DNA of 64,000 bases from Tanypteryx hageni (Eukaryota; Arthropoda; Insecta; Odonata; Petaluridae). Positions 35,701-48,300 of this stretch are shown in pieces (the first letter of the stretch is position 1; every line of letters starts with the position of its first letter). Location: contig CM054118.1 of the NCBI GenBank assembly GCA_028673005.1, positions 57,543,338 to 57,607,337 of the forward strand, read 5' to 3'. The notes beneath the pieces are model-generated. The model saw only the letters and a program-made list of their open reading frames with translations. It was not told where the DNA came from and ran no database searches. The position numbers and the translations under genes were made by a program.

Positions 35701-37695
35701 TACAGTATTCAAATGTAAAATGAGGAAATAAAGTACATGGGATTGAAATTATTCATTTACTTAATCTATGCATTCATTCTTTAATCATTTGTTCGTTTAT
35801 TGATGCATTCATTTTAATAATCATCTCATGGCCTTTTACAGGCAGAAGAAAGCATTACTCAATTCTCCAACCCTACCATTGGGAGCCAAACAACAGCCCT
35901 CTCTACCAAGAATTAAAAATTTCATTGCACTTTATATGTCAGTACAGTAATTTTTTCTCAATATACTAATTATAAGTTTAATTATGCCAATACCTCAAAC
36001 CCGACAAAAAAATGGAATTTATGCTTTGAGGATATTACAAGAAAAAATAGGTGATAGTGATGTTGGGATGCTGTAGGTAGTCATATTCAAGAATTCCCTC
36101 CCCATCTGAAATGCACCTAATAAGTTCAGCCTACTTCATCCAGTAGCCAAGTATGGGACATCGGTGAATGCATTTGGAACCAATGCCAACTGGAGCAGCT
36201 ATGAACCTCTACTACACCCAAGACAGAAAAGGTAGCAATTTCTAGTCGTCATCCTCTGACAGACACACCAACTGAGAAGCATGTAGAGGAAAAAATTCAA
36301 ATCAAAATCAAGAAGTCCTCCATGGTCTGCCACTTTGAAACCCTCCTTAGGCTAAAGACAATTTTTAAACAAGGATGCTGTTCCAGAGATACAAAATTGA
36401 GTGCAGCGAGTACCATTCTGGTCATGCTAGAAGAGGCTCTCTATTGGCTAAATGAATCCCCAAATATTTCCATGATAAATAGGGAATGCTGTATTGTGAA
36501 CTATTATTCCACTAGTATTTTTTCCTTTTGCCAAAGGGACTATAGGAAGTACCAATGACACTCTTTGTGTTTACATCAAGATCAACATGCAACAATTATT
36601 TTACTACACAGTCACACTGCATCTCCATTCTAGATGATGTTGCATAGGTCACCAAATGATCCTTGTAGGCGGATGCATTGATAGAAGTATCCATGCTGAC
36701 TGGCACACTCCGTAGTATTTTATTAGTGATTAGGTTGAACAGATTTGAATTCTGCTGATTTTACTGAAAGAATCTCATTGAGCAAAGGAACTGAATGCTG
36801 CTGCAACCTCCTATCTGAAAGATGGCATAAAATTCATTGTAATATATCTGGGATAACTGATGGCAGAGAACCCAATACTATTCAGAATACATTTACACTG
36901 GGTATGCTTCTATTTTTTTTACTTTTATTGTGTTCATTCTTTTTTATATTCGACTTTGATTGTCATTTAAAGACTATTATATGTAGCTACAGTTTTTTTA
37001 TGGAATGAGCAGATGAAAAAATTGACTTTTAAGTTAGTATCATTTATAGCTTTTAAATAATACAAATTAACTGCAAAAATTTAATTACTATACTTCATAT
37101 TTTTACATTGTACTTGTCTGAAGCAAAAAAACAAACTCTTTAGATGACAGTCATCGTAGATGCAGCAGAAATAAAGGGTTGCAACCTAATTGTTTTAAAC
37201 ATAATTGGAAATATAAACAACTCACGACAAAATACCACACACATGATTTTTCTCCTTTCATCTTTCTGCCCCCTCAAGCAGACAGGCCCTAGACCACAGG
37301 TTGGCTCTTTTTTGACTTTTGTGTGGCACTCCAAAAGAACTAACAGAAGCATTCGCTCGCGAGTAATTAAACGCCTTCTCCATCTTTCTGGGTTGAATAA
37401 GCATCAGTTTGGCCACCTTCTGAAACATTCCACAAACGTAAATTTTATCGAAACGAGAATGTGGCCGGCTATTAACTAAAGGTTGTTCACATCTGTCGTA
37501 GATGCTCACCTGAAAATGCCTGATATTTATATAGCCAACCGTTTGCAATAAAACTGAACCTACGCAAATTTATACTGAAATACATATATTAGCATCTTTG
37601 GATGTAAAAATATAATGAAAGAGTAAAAATGCAATTTCAATAGGTTGAACCTAGGGGGAGCAGTCTTTGGGTTGAACCTAAAAAAGAGGACGGAA
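32780..37695. other. Long intergenic stretch, no gene supported
   Basis: AT-rich. Overlapping frames at 37144-37479 (+) and 37258-37548 (-) and one at 36322-36558 have no recognisable motif. No transposon termini were identified. Confidence 0.5.
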
Positions 37696-37710
37696 GAATA
37701 TATGTATATG

Positions 37711-38069
37711 CCGGTGGTGTAGTGGTTAGGACGCTGGCTGCTACTCGCCCGATGCTTGAAAAAAGTCATCGGGTACAAATCCTGCGCGAGTAGGATTTTT
37801 TCTCAATGTCACCCGGCCCCCTGTTTGCGTGGTTTGAGGAGACCGCGCAAATTCAGCTGTTCCGTCCTTCGGAAGGAACGTTAAGCCGTTGGTCCCCCTG
37901 GTGTTCTTCGTAAGAGCAGGCAAATGCCAGCACCGGGTTTCCCTCCTCCCTTCTGTGTCTGTGTCCGGTGTGGAAGGCAACGGGAAACCACCACACCGTG
38001 TAAGTATATTCCCTAGTCAAAAAACAAATTAATTAATTGGTAGGACCTGTCGTAAGACAGAACACGAAT
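37711..38069 (+). mobile_element. tRNA-derived SINE with 15 bp TSD
   Basis: The head CCGGTGGTGTAGTGGTTAGG, then ACGCTGG, carries an RNA polymerase III A box. GGGTACAAATCC about 45 bases on is a B box. The body contains CGTTAAGCCGTTGGTCCCC and GGAAGGCAACGGGAAACC blocks that recall arthropod SINEs. GAATATATGTATATG (37696-37710) and GAATATATGTATGTG (38070-38084) flank it with one mismatch, as expected for LINE-mediated insertion. The head does not fold as a complete tRNA, so it is not a tRNA gene. Confidence 0.85.
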
Positions 38070-38078
38070 GAATATATG

Positions 38079-38084
<6 letters not shown>

Positions 38085-38154
<70 letters not shown>
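38085..38154. repeat. (TA)n-(CA)n microsatellite
   Basis: About 29 TA units followed by about six CA units. It directly abuts the SINE's 3' duplication. Confidence 0.97.
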
Positions 38155-38599
38155 TTGGGAGCGACTTTCCCACACAAACATATATAATTGGAGAATAAGT
38201 GCCATAAACAAAATGCCGGTCGAAATATTGCATGGTGGGACCAACCAGCAAATTTTAATTTTTCAAGAGTAAGATGTTGAAAAAATAGCTCAACTAGCTT
38301 GGTAGATGGGCGTTATTAGCGGAGAGTAGTGGAGGAGAATGGGGAGGGTGGAGTAACCAGCAGATGGATCATCTGCCATAATATCATCCTCACTTAGTGA
38401 CTAGCTGCATGTAGTACATATAAACTATACGTTAAACGTTAAAATAAACATTCTCCCTTAACCCGTATTACTTTTAAAAAAGTTGCGTTTAGTGAAAATG
38501 GCGAAGTCGAGTACACAGTCCATAAGATCGATTTATAAAGTGGTCAATTGAATCTAGGGTTAACCAGAAAATAACCGGGCTCGTTTTATGGCTGAATAA
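38155..38599. other. Intergenic, no gene seen
   Basis: No recognisable content. Confidence 0.5.
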
Positions 38600-38715
38600 A
38601 GTTAGTTACTTTCGATGACTTACCACTGAAGGTGGCTGCATTGTAGTCGAAATGCGCATTTGGGATTCATGAACTTGTTATGGCTACTGGAGATACCTGA
38701 GTTAAGTACTTTTTT
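38600..38715 (+). repeat. Hammerhead-like hairpin repeat, copy 4, with flanks
   Basis: The core at 38622-38664 is ACCACTGAAGG, T, a GGCTGC/GTAGTC hairpin, then GAAATGCGCATTTGG. ACCA can pair with TTGG (UGG) as a short stem I. The flanks align with the minus-strand copy at 19607-19740 over more than 100 bp. Confidence 0.7.
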
Positions 38716-39230
38716 CAATGTTTTTAATCTTAACTGCTAATTACTGAATGTTGAATTTGAGGTGTCAAAAATTCTCGTACCTAAGATCGTAATTTCGAAA
38801 CTCGGGAAATTGCGTGTTAAAAAAATAACAACGGCTAATTCACCTGACGTCATTCCAATCCCTTAACGGATTCGATTACAGATCACTCGAAATACCGGCC
38901 AAAGACCAACTCATCTCCTCCTTGCCCTTCAAATTCACTTCTGCAATTGCGCGTATCTCGCGATCGTACGTCACCGGCGACAAAGGTGAATCGAACTCGA
39001 TGACAATGAAGACACTTGATCGTCGTGTTAAACGCAGAAGTCGATCATCTCGAGGAATTGGGGAAAAAATTATCTCTCGAATCGCTATAAGTAGAAATGC
39101 CACCGATATGTTTTTTTTCACGCCGCTTATTGGCGCATGTGTGGAAATTCATGAGAATTTTATCTTCATCGAGATAACGCAGTGCATTTTTCCGTCATCG
39201 GGGTTTCCACTCATCCCATCCAGCGGATTG

Positions 39231-39266
39231 TATAAAAGCGAAGCGTATCTCGGGTTAGGATCAAGT
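39231..39266 (+). promoter_or_regulatory. Core promoter: TATA box and initiator
   Basis: TATAAAAG starts at 39231. An initiator-like TCAAGTT at 39261-39267 puts the likely start (A, 39263) 32 bases downstream of the first T, the usual spacing. It precedes the first coding exon of the chitin-binding gene by about 70 bases. Confidence 0.75.
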
Positions 39267-39334
39267 TAGGTGTGGAGTGTTTGATTCTGACTGGTCGAAG
39301 AAGACAACGGCAAACAACGCAGCGAGTTCGAGAC

Positions 39335-42300
39335 ATGAGAGGTGAGTACAAACCTCGGCCCTCTGATCCGCCATCTTATTTAAACTTTTTTTCGTGAGCC
39401 GCGAGCTCAGTCGAAGTGATTTTCATTCCCTCCTTTAATTCCTTTGGAATTTCTCGGTCTAAGAGGGGGGGAAATCGTAAATGTATTGTTGTTTTCAAGC
39501 TCCAGAAACTTTTGAATAAGCAGATCCAAATTTTGCGAGAAATGGGATAATATCCACCAGAAAACTTAAAATGCCACAGCAAATTTGCATGGTTTACCCG
39601 TTCAAATAGATTAGGCGTTTCAAAATTTAGACGGAACGTTTAGAGTCGAGGATGTTCTAGCTTCTTTTTGTTAACTTGAAATTTTACATAGGAAAAATCT
39701 TTTAAGAAATAAATAGATTAATTTTTAATGAACTTTAATCTCTCCGCTTCATTTTATAATATTCTTTAATCGACATAACTGAAGCTATTCGACGGTCTTC
39801 TTTCGCCGAGTTTGCGATATGTTAATAAAATCTGTTTGACGCGGGAAACGGACGTAAACGAAACATTTTTTCGAATGTATAACAGTTTGTGCCAACTTTA
39901 CATTTTAAAAAAGATATAGCTTCTGAAGTTGAGATTTTTCTACTAATCAAGAAAATCGTCGGAAATTTTAGATTGTTCAGTATAAGGTACTTCCGTCTAA
40001 TGTGTTAAGCTATCTATTATGTTATTGTTCAATTCATATCTATGTATTTGAAGAAACTGTTCAAAATATTCACATTAAAATCATTTATCGATTGTGAACG
40101 TTATCTTGATTTATAAAAAATTTAAAAAATAACTTTTCGTAAAACATTCCATGAAAATGTTTTTCCGTTTCATGAAATATGATAGCCTATTTTTTGTGTT
40201 AACGGACTATACCGACATCGGAAACATAATTTGAAGCAAACAAGTTTATAGCTTTCTTTTTTCCGAAAGTTCATATAATAGGTAATGGACTTTCCGCTCT
40301 CAATTCTAATTATTTTTTACACCTGAATCCATAATGCTCTTCAAATGAATTGCAACCAATTAAAAATGCTTAAGCCCTAAGAAGGACAGAAGTCTTCAAA
40401 ATTATACCTCGCACAGAAATGTCAATCGGTCTGCACTGAAAGTGAGTTTTTAAAAAGCATGTGCTATATATTAACCTATAAACTATATATTAAACTATAA
40501 ACTAGTTTGATAAGAATTTTGTGTGCAATTTGGAATCATCTAACGCAGTGGTGAGCAACCTACGGCCCACGAGAGCGTTTTATGCGATCCTCCAAGTTAT
40601 GAGGAAAAAGAGATCTGTAAAATTTTAAACATAAAAATTCCTCAAGTTTTAATACAAATTATAACAATAAAACACTTCATATTGAAACAAACCCTAAAAA
40701 CCTAATTTTCACTTGATTTTCGCTGACATGATATCTCTAGGTAACGTGCAATTTAAACTCTAATATGGTTCCCCGATGCATTCACAACTTACAATGCGGC
40801 CCACCAAAGAGTTCGCAACCAACAATGCTGCTCGCCATGAAGAAAAGGTTGCCCGCCACCGATCTAACGTAATCTTTCAAGAAAAACCGAGAAAACAAAA
40901 TTTGTCTGAATGATCCAAATTCAAAACTAAATTTCATCAGAAAACGTAAACGAAAAGAATGCGACACTTCTGAAGCATTGTTTTCCAAAAATAGGTTGCC
41001 GCAAAACGTGTTAAATAAATAACAACAGCATAAAAGTTTCCATCGATATTTATAGATAGATAATCCTTATTGAGTGAATTGTTGACCGTCTGCGAGTTGT
41101 TTATCAGTTTTAAAAGAGCGCAGCGTTTATATTTATCAGCACTATCTCGTACTGTGGATGCAACTTTAATCAAGCATAATCCCAGTAAAACGCTTACATT
41201 CCGATGACAATTTACCGAATTCAATATCAACAACTACTTTGATTTATCAATAACGTTTCAATTTCCCAATTGCGGCATATTTTTATGAATTTGTTCTTGC
41301 ATTTACATTCATACGTGGTATGGGATTAATGGACTCATTGCTATATAATTGAATTTCTTCTACGATAATTTTAAAGAGATTACCGCTAAACATTTGAACC
41401 ACTTCCCAAATACATCTATGGTTACTTCGGTTGAAAGTTTTTAGCTAAAATTAACCAGTAAATTTTTTAAAACAGCTCGTTAGAAGAAGTTAAATACATT
41501 TATGGCCTCATAGACACTGCAAAGATTGGAGATTATAAAACAATTTGGCCAATGAATAAAATAAATTTCTCTGAAAAAGTACATTAATAATTGAGTAAGC
41601 CCTCGTAAACAAGCTTAAGTTACAAAGACGGAGTTTACACAAGAATTTATTACGAAGCAAATAACTGTGCGTGCTTTGTGCCGCACCGGATATAATTGTC
41701 CACGAACGCTTTTTCTATTATCACATCAAGAGGATAGAGCTTGCTGTATTCTTGTTCAGCACTCGGTAACATAGCAACGCGCAACATGATAAGGTACATC
41801 CTATGAATAATAACGCTTTCCTTTGTTTGATGAGATATTATCAAACAAACTGACGTTTCGAAAATATTCAATAATATCGTTCTCTCTTCTTCAAACCTCT
41901 ATCCCAAAGAATTAGATTAAATCGACCAATCCGATTCTTATGTTTACGCAACTTTCATAAAAATTTATATTTTATATATAAATAATATACTATATTTAGA
42001 AAATCAAATTCAACTAATCTCAACTTTTCTCAATTAATACGTGAAGATCCTTAGATGATAATAAACTGTTTTAGTAAAACATGTAAGCATTTTAAATGTG
42101 AATCCCTTTTCGATTCATTATCGCTTTTGTATTTTTACAATTTAATGCCATGTCACATCTGTCGGAAAACTATTTTAAACAGAGCGATAGATTTTTTTTC
42201 AGATTCAATTAAATCCCTCATACAGATAATGTTAACATCTACAAGTGCATCATTCTACAATTTTTATCTCTACCAAACCTACTGTCGGTCATCTGTTTGC

Positions 42301-45300
42301 CTATGCCTACCGAGGTTTACTTAGAAGGCTTTTAAGAAAACATTAGTCGCAAACGTAACATTTTGGTACAAGTAGCAATGTACATAATAAACAATTTGTG
42401 AATTCATGACGAAAAATATATTTAAATACTAATTACTATAATCATATAAATGCCAAATTATTTATATGCAGCAATTATATATAGCCCATTATAACTAATT
42501 TTTTCTAAGATAATGTTTTATCTATGATAACGCCAATCGCTTCATGTGTAAGAGTTTCTCCTCTATGGCGTCCTTAAAATCCAAGTATTTTTAAACGGCT
42601 ATGGGTTTATAAAACAAAATATTAATTATATTACATTAACTAGATACTTCGCTGAAATTCGCGGGGTAGTTTTGGTCTTGCGCGAAAATCCGAGGGGGGG
42701 GGGGTGAGAACGTTCTTTTCTGGTGGGTTTCACCCGTCAGCAATTTTTAATATGCAACTCACCACAAAATATTATTCATAGCGTTCACGTAACTTCAATT
42801 AAAATAAAAGTAAAAATACTTTAGAAAATATGCATATTAGGAAATGTTTCGAGTAAATAGTGTGCAGTGAAAAATCTCCTCTCTATCCAACTTTGACAAG
42901 CCTGCCAAATTTGACATTCGTGCCATAGTTTGCCGTTTTTTACACTAAAAAGCATAACAGTATACTATATCGTACTAGGAGAACTAACCTGAAACATTTA
43001 ATAAGTTACGATGATTATGGAATGCGTGGTATTCTTCAATATCTCTTGGTATGACGTTAATTATAAAAATATCAAAAACTGTCGTTCACAAAAGACAAAA
43101 AATCTATCTACAAGTATATCACTTCACTAAGAGTGCATACATGATGCATAAAATGTATAAAAATTATCCTTTCCTTTGCAGGAAAATATGCCCTGCGTTG
43201 GATTGGGCTAGGAATCCTCCTCATCGCCACACATGCGTTAGGATCAGTTATACGGGTACCAAAGATAAACGAAAATAAATTAACTAGATCTAAAACGAAC
43301 ATCCATATATTGGAAAAAGAAAACGATCATGCAAGGAACAGATGTCCGAACATAGACTTAATCAAATGCCCTGATTACGAACAATGGGACGATATAGTAC
43401 AGGTGGCAAATCCTAATGACTGCGCCACATTTTACAAATGTGACTTCGGAAAGTTGGTCCTACAATACTGCCCGCCGGGTCTACTATACAACTCCGACCT
43501 AAGGGTGTGCGATTACCCTGAAAACGTCCACTGCGCACAATGTGGTGAAGGAGGCAGTGGGGGTGGTAGCGGCGAAGGAAGCGGAGGTGGTAGTGGAGGT
43601 GGAAGCGGTGATGGTAGCGGTGGAGGAAGCGGAGGCGGTGGAGGCGACTGCCCTGCCGTTGACAACAGCCTATGCCCTGATAACAACGACGGAGACGTAG
43701 TGCAGCTGCCTAACCCTAGGGACTGCACCACATTTTACAAGTGTAACTTCGGCGAGATAGTCCTACAGCACTGCCCTCCGAGTCTCAAGTATAACTCCAA
43801 ACTGAGGATTTGCGATTACCCAGAGAATGCGAATTGCGTAGAATGCGGTGGAGGCGGAAGTGGTGGAGGAAGCGGAGGAGGTAGTGGAGGTGGAAGCGGT
43901 GGAGGAAGCGGCGGTGGCAGTGGAGGAGGCAGCGGAGGCGGAAGCGGAGGTGGTAGTGGAGGTGGAAGCGGTGGTGGTAGCGGTGGAGGAAGCGGAGGCG
44001 GTGGAGGCGATTGCCCAGTCGTTGACAACAGCCAGTGCCCTGATAACAACGACGGAGACGTAGTGCAGCTGCCTAATCCTAGGGACTGCACCACATTTTA
44101 CAAGTGTAACTTCGGCGAGCTAGTCCTACAGCACTGCCCTCCGAGTCTCAAGTATAACTCCGAACTAAGGATTTGCGATTACCCAGAGAATGCGAATTGC
44201 GTGGAATGCGGTGGAGGCGGAAGTGGTGGAGGAAGCGGAGGAGGCAGTGGAGGCGGCAGTGGAGGTGGAAGTGGAGGTGGAAGTGGAGGTGGCGGAGGAG
44301 GAGGCGGAGGAGGTGGTGGTGGCGGCGGCAGCGGTGGAGGAAGCGGTGGAGGAAGCGGCGGTGGCAGTGGAGGAGGCAGCGGAGGCGGAAGCGGAGGTGG
44401 TAGTGGAGGTGGAAGCGGTGGTGGTAGCGGTGGAGGAAGCGGAGGCGGTGGAGGCGATTGCCCAGTCGTTGACAACAGCCAGTGCCCTGATAACAACGAC
44501 GGAGACGTAGTGCAGCTGCCTAATCCTAGGGACTGCACCACATTTTACAAGTGTAACTTCGGCGAGATAGTCCTACAGCACTGCCCTCCGAGTCTCAAGT
44601 ATAACTCCAAACTGAGGATTTGCGATTACCCAGAGAATGCGAATTGCGTAGAATGCGGTGGAGGCGGAAGTGGTGGAGGAAGCGGAGGAGGTAGTGGAGG
44701 TGGAAGCGGTGGAGGAAGCGGCGGTGGCAGTGGAGGAGGCAGCGGAGGCGGAAGCGGAGGTGGTAGTGGAGGTGGAAGCGGTGGTGGTAGCGGTGGAGGA
44801 AGCGGAGGCGGTGGAGGCGATTGCCCAGTCGTTGACAACAGCCAGTGCCCTGATAACAACGACGGAGACGTAGTGCAGCTGCCTAATCCTAGGGACTGCA
44901 CCACATTTTACAAGTGTAACTTCGGCGAGCTAGTCCTACAGCACTGCCCTCCGAGTCTCAAGTATAACTCCGAACTAAGGATTTGCGATTACCCAGAGAA
45001 TGCGAATTGCGTGGAATGCGGTGGAGGCGGAAGTGGTGGAGGAAGCGGAGGAGGCAGTGGAGGCGGCAGTGGAGGTGGAAGTGGAGGTGGAAGTGGAGGT
45101 GGCGGAGGAGGAGGCGGAGGAGGTGGTGGTGGCGGCGGCAGCGGTGGAGGAAGCGGTGGAGGAAGCGGCGGTGGCAGTGGAGGAGGCAGCGGAGGCGGAA
45201 GCGGAGGTGGTAGTGGAGGTGGAAGCGGTGGTGGTAGCGGTGGAGGAAGCGGAGGCGATTGCCCAGTCGTTGACAACAGCCAGTGCCCTGATAACAACGA

Positions 45301-48300
45301 CGGAGACGTAGTGCAGCTGCCTAATCCTAGGGACTGCACCACATTTTACAAGTGTAACTTCGGCGAGCTAGTCCTACAGCACTGCCCTCCGAGTCTCAAG
45401 TATAACTCCGAACTAAGGATTTGCGATTACCCAGAGAATGCGAATTGCGTGGAATGCGGTGGAGGCGGAAGTGGTGGAGGAAGCGGAGGAGGTAGTGGAG
45501 GCGGTAGTGGAGGTGGAAGTGGAGGTGGAAGTGGAGGTGGCGGAGGAGGAGGCGGAGGAGGTGGTGGTGGCGGCGGCAGCGGTGGAGGAAGCGGCGGTGG
45601 CAGTGGAGGAGGCAGCGGAGGCGGAAGCGGAGGTGGTAGTGGAGGTGGAAGCGGTGGTGGTAGCGGTGGAGGAAGCGGAGGCGGTGGAGGCGATTGCCCA
45701 GTCGTTGACAACAGCCAGTGCCCTGATAACAACGACGGAGACGTAGTGCAGCTGCCTAATCCTAGGGACTGCACCACATTTTACAAGTGTAACTTCGGCG
45801 AGATAGTCCTACAGCACTGCCCTCCGAGTCTCAAGTATAACTCCAAACTGAGGATTTGCGATTACCCAGAGAATGCGAATTGCGTAGAATGCGGTGGAGG
45901 CGGAAGTGGTGGAGGAAGCGGAGGAGGTAGTGGAGGTGGAAGCGGTGGAGGAAGCGGCGGTGGCAGTGGAGGAGGCAGCGGAGGCGGAAGCGGAGGTGGT
46001 AGTGGAGGTGGAAGCGGTGGTGGTAGCGGTGGAGGAAGCGGAGGCGGTGGAGGCGATTGCCCAGTCGTTGACAACAGCCAGTGCCCTGATAACAACGACG
46101 GAGACGTAGTGCAGCTGCCTAATCCTAGGGACTGCACCACATTTTACAAGTGTAACTTCGGCGAGCTAGTCCTACAGCACTGCCCTCCGAGTCTCAAGTA
46201 TAACTCCGAACTAAGGATTTGCGATTACCCAGAGAATGCGAATTGCGTGGAATGCGGTGGAGGCGGAAGTGGTGGAGGAAGCGGAGGAGGCAGTGGAGGC
46301 GGCAGTGGAGGTGGAAGTGGAGGTGGAAGTGGAGGTGGCGGAGGAGGAGGCGGAGGAGGTGGTGGTGGCGGCGGCAGCGGTGGAGGAAGCGGTGGAGGAA
46401 GCGGCGGTGGCAGTGGAGGAGGCAGCGGAGGCGGAAGCGGAGGTGGTAGTGGAGGTGGAAGCGGTGGTGGTAGCGGTGGAGGAAGCGGAGGCGGTGGAGG
46501 CGATTGCCCAGTCGTTGACAACAGCCAGTGCCCTGATAACAACGACGGAGACGTAGTGCAGCTGCCTAATCCTAGGGACTGCACCACATTTTACAAGTGT
46601 AACTTCGGCGAGCTAGTCCTACAGCACTGCCCTCCGAGTCTCAAGTATAACTCCGAACTAAGGATTTGCGATTACCCAGAGAATGCGAATTGCGTGGAAT
46701 GCGGTGGAGGCGGAAGTGGTGGAGGAAGCGGAGGAGGCAGTGGAGGCGGCAGTGGAGGTGGAAGTGGAGGTGGAAGTGGAGGTGGCGGAGGAGGAGGCGG
46801 AGGAGGTGGTGGTGGCGGCGGCAGCGGTGGAGGAAGCGGTGGAGGAAGCGGCGGTGGCAGTGGAGGAGGCAGCGGAGGCGGAAGCGGAGGTGGTAGTGGA
46901 GGTGGAAGCGGTGGTGGTAGCGGTGGAGGAAGCGGAGGCGGTGGAGGCGATTGCCCAGTCGTTGACAACAGCCAGTGCCCTGATAACAACGACGGAGACG
47001 TAGTGCAGCTGCCTAATCCTAGGGACTGCACCACATTTTACAAGTGTAACTTCGGCGAGATAGTCCTACAGCACTGCCCTCCGAGTCTCAAGTATAACTC
47101 CAAACTGAGGATTTGCGATTACCCAGAGAATGCGAATTGCGTAGAATGCGGTGGAGGCGGAAGTGGTGGAGGAAGCGGAGGAGGTAGTGGAGGTGGAAGC
47201 GGTGGAGGAAGCGGCGGTGGCAGTGGAGGAGGCAGCGGAGGCGGAAGCGGAGGTGGTAGTGGAGGTGGAAGCGGTGGTGGTAGCGGTGGAGGAAGCGGAG
47301 GCGGTGGAGGCGATTGCCCAGTCGTTGACAACAGCCAGTGCCCTGATAACAACGACGGAGACGTAGTGCAGCTGCCTAATCCTAGGGACTGCACCACATT
47401 TTACAAGTGTAACTTCGGCGAGCTAGTCCTACAGCACTGCCCTCCGAGTCTCAAGTATAACTCCGAACTAAGGATTTGCGATTACCCAGAGAATGCGAAT
47501 TGCGTAGAATGCGGTGGAGGCGGAAGTGGTGGAGGAAGCGGAGGAGGCAGTGGAGGCGGCAGTGGAGGTGGAAGTGGAGGTGGAAGTGGAGGTGGCGGAG
47601 GAGGAGGCGGAGGAGGTGGTGGTGGCGGCGGCAGCGGTGGAGGAAGCGGTGGAGGAAGCGGCGGTGGCAGTGGAGGAGGCAGCGGAGGCGGAAGCGGAGG
47701 TGGTAGTGGAGGTGGAAGCGGTGGTGGTAGCGGTGGAGGAAGCGGAGGCGGTGGAGGCGATTGCCCAGTCGTTGACAACAGCCAGTGCCCTGATAACAAC
47801 GACGGAGACGTAGTGCAGCTGCCTAATCCTAGGGATTGCGCCACATTTTACAAGTGTAACTTCGGCGAGCTAGTCCTACAGAATTGCCCGGTCGGTCTCA
47901 AGTATAACTCCAAGCTAAGAATCTGCGATTATCCAGAAAATGCGAATTGTGTAGAATGTGGTGGAGGTGGAGGAGGTAATGGTGGAGGTGGTGGTGGAGG
48001 AGGGGGTGGTAGTGGTGGAGGAAGTGGAGGAGGCAGTGGAGGTGGTAGTGGAGGCGGAAGTGGTGGAGGAAGCGGAGGTGGTAATGGAGGAGGCAACTGT
48101 CCCAATATTGACTTAATACATTGTCCTGATTCTGATGATGGAGATGTTGTACAGATTCCTAATCCCAGGGACTGCACTTCATTTTACAAATGCAGCTCAG
48201 GAAAGCTCATTCTTCAGAAATGCCCGATAGGTCTGCTTTACAACTCCAACCTAAGAGTTTGTGATTTCCCTGAAAATGTTCATTGCATAGAATGCAATGA

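Noticed and set aside
37711..37790. tRNA gene
   Set aside because: A and B boxes are present but acceptor and anticodon stems do not form; it is the head of a SINE.
38922..39269. 115-codon frame upstream of the chitin-binding gene
   Set aside because: It runs through the TATA box and promoter region and resembles no known protein.
41650..41871. Minus-strand frame inside intron 1
   Set aside because: No family recognised and no flanking exons; probably chance.
43310..43312. TTG as start of the chitin-binding protein
   Set aside because: The same frame is open upstream into a signal peptide that joins to ATG at 39335 through good splice sites.
43513..48177. Many minus-strand (PPPL)n/PLPPP frames and plus-strand VEVE or RRKW frames
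   Set aside because: They are shadows of the Gly/Ser linker codons in other frames and repeat exactly with the linker units.
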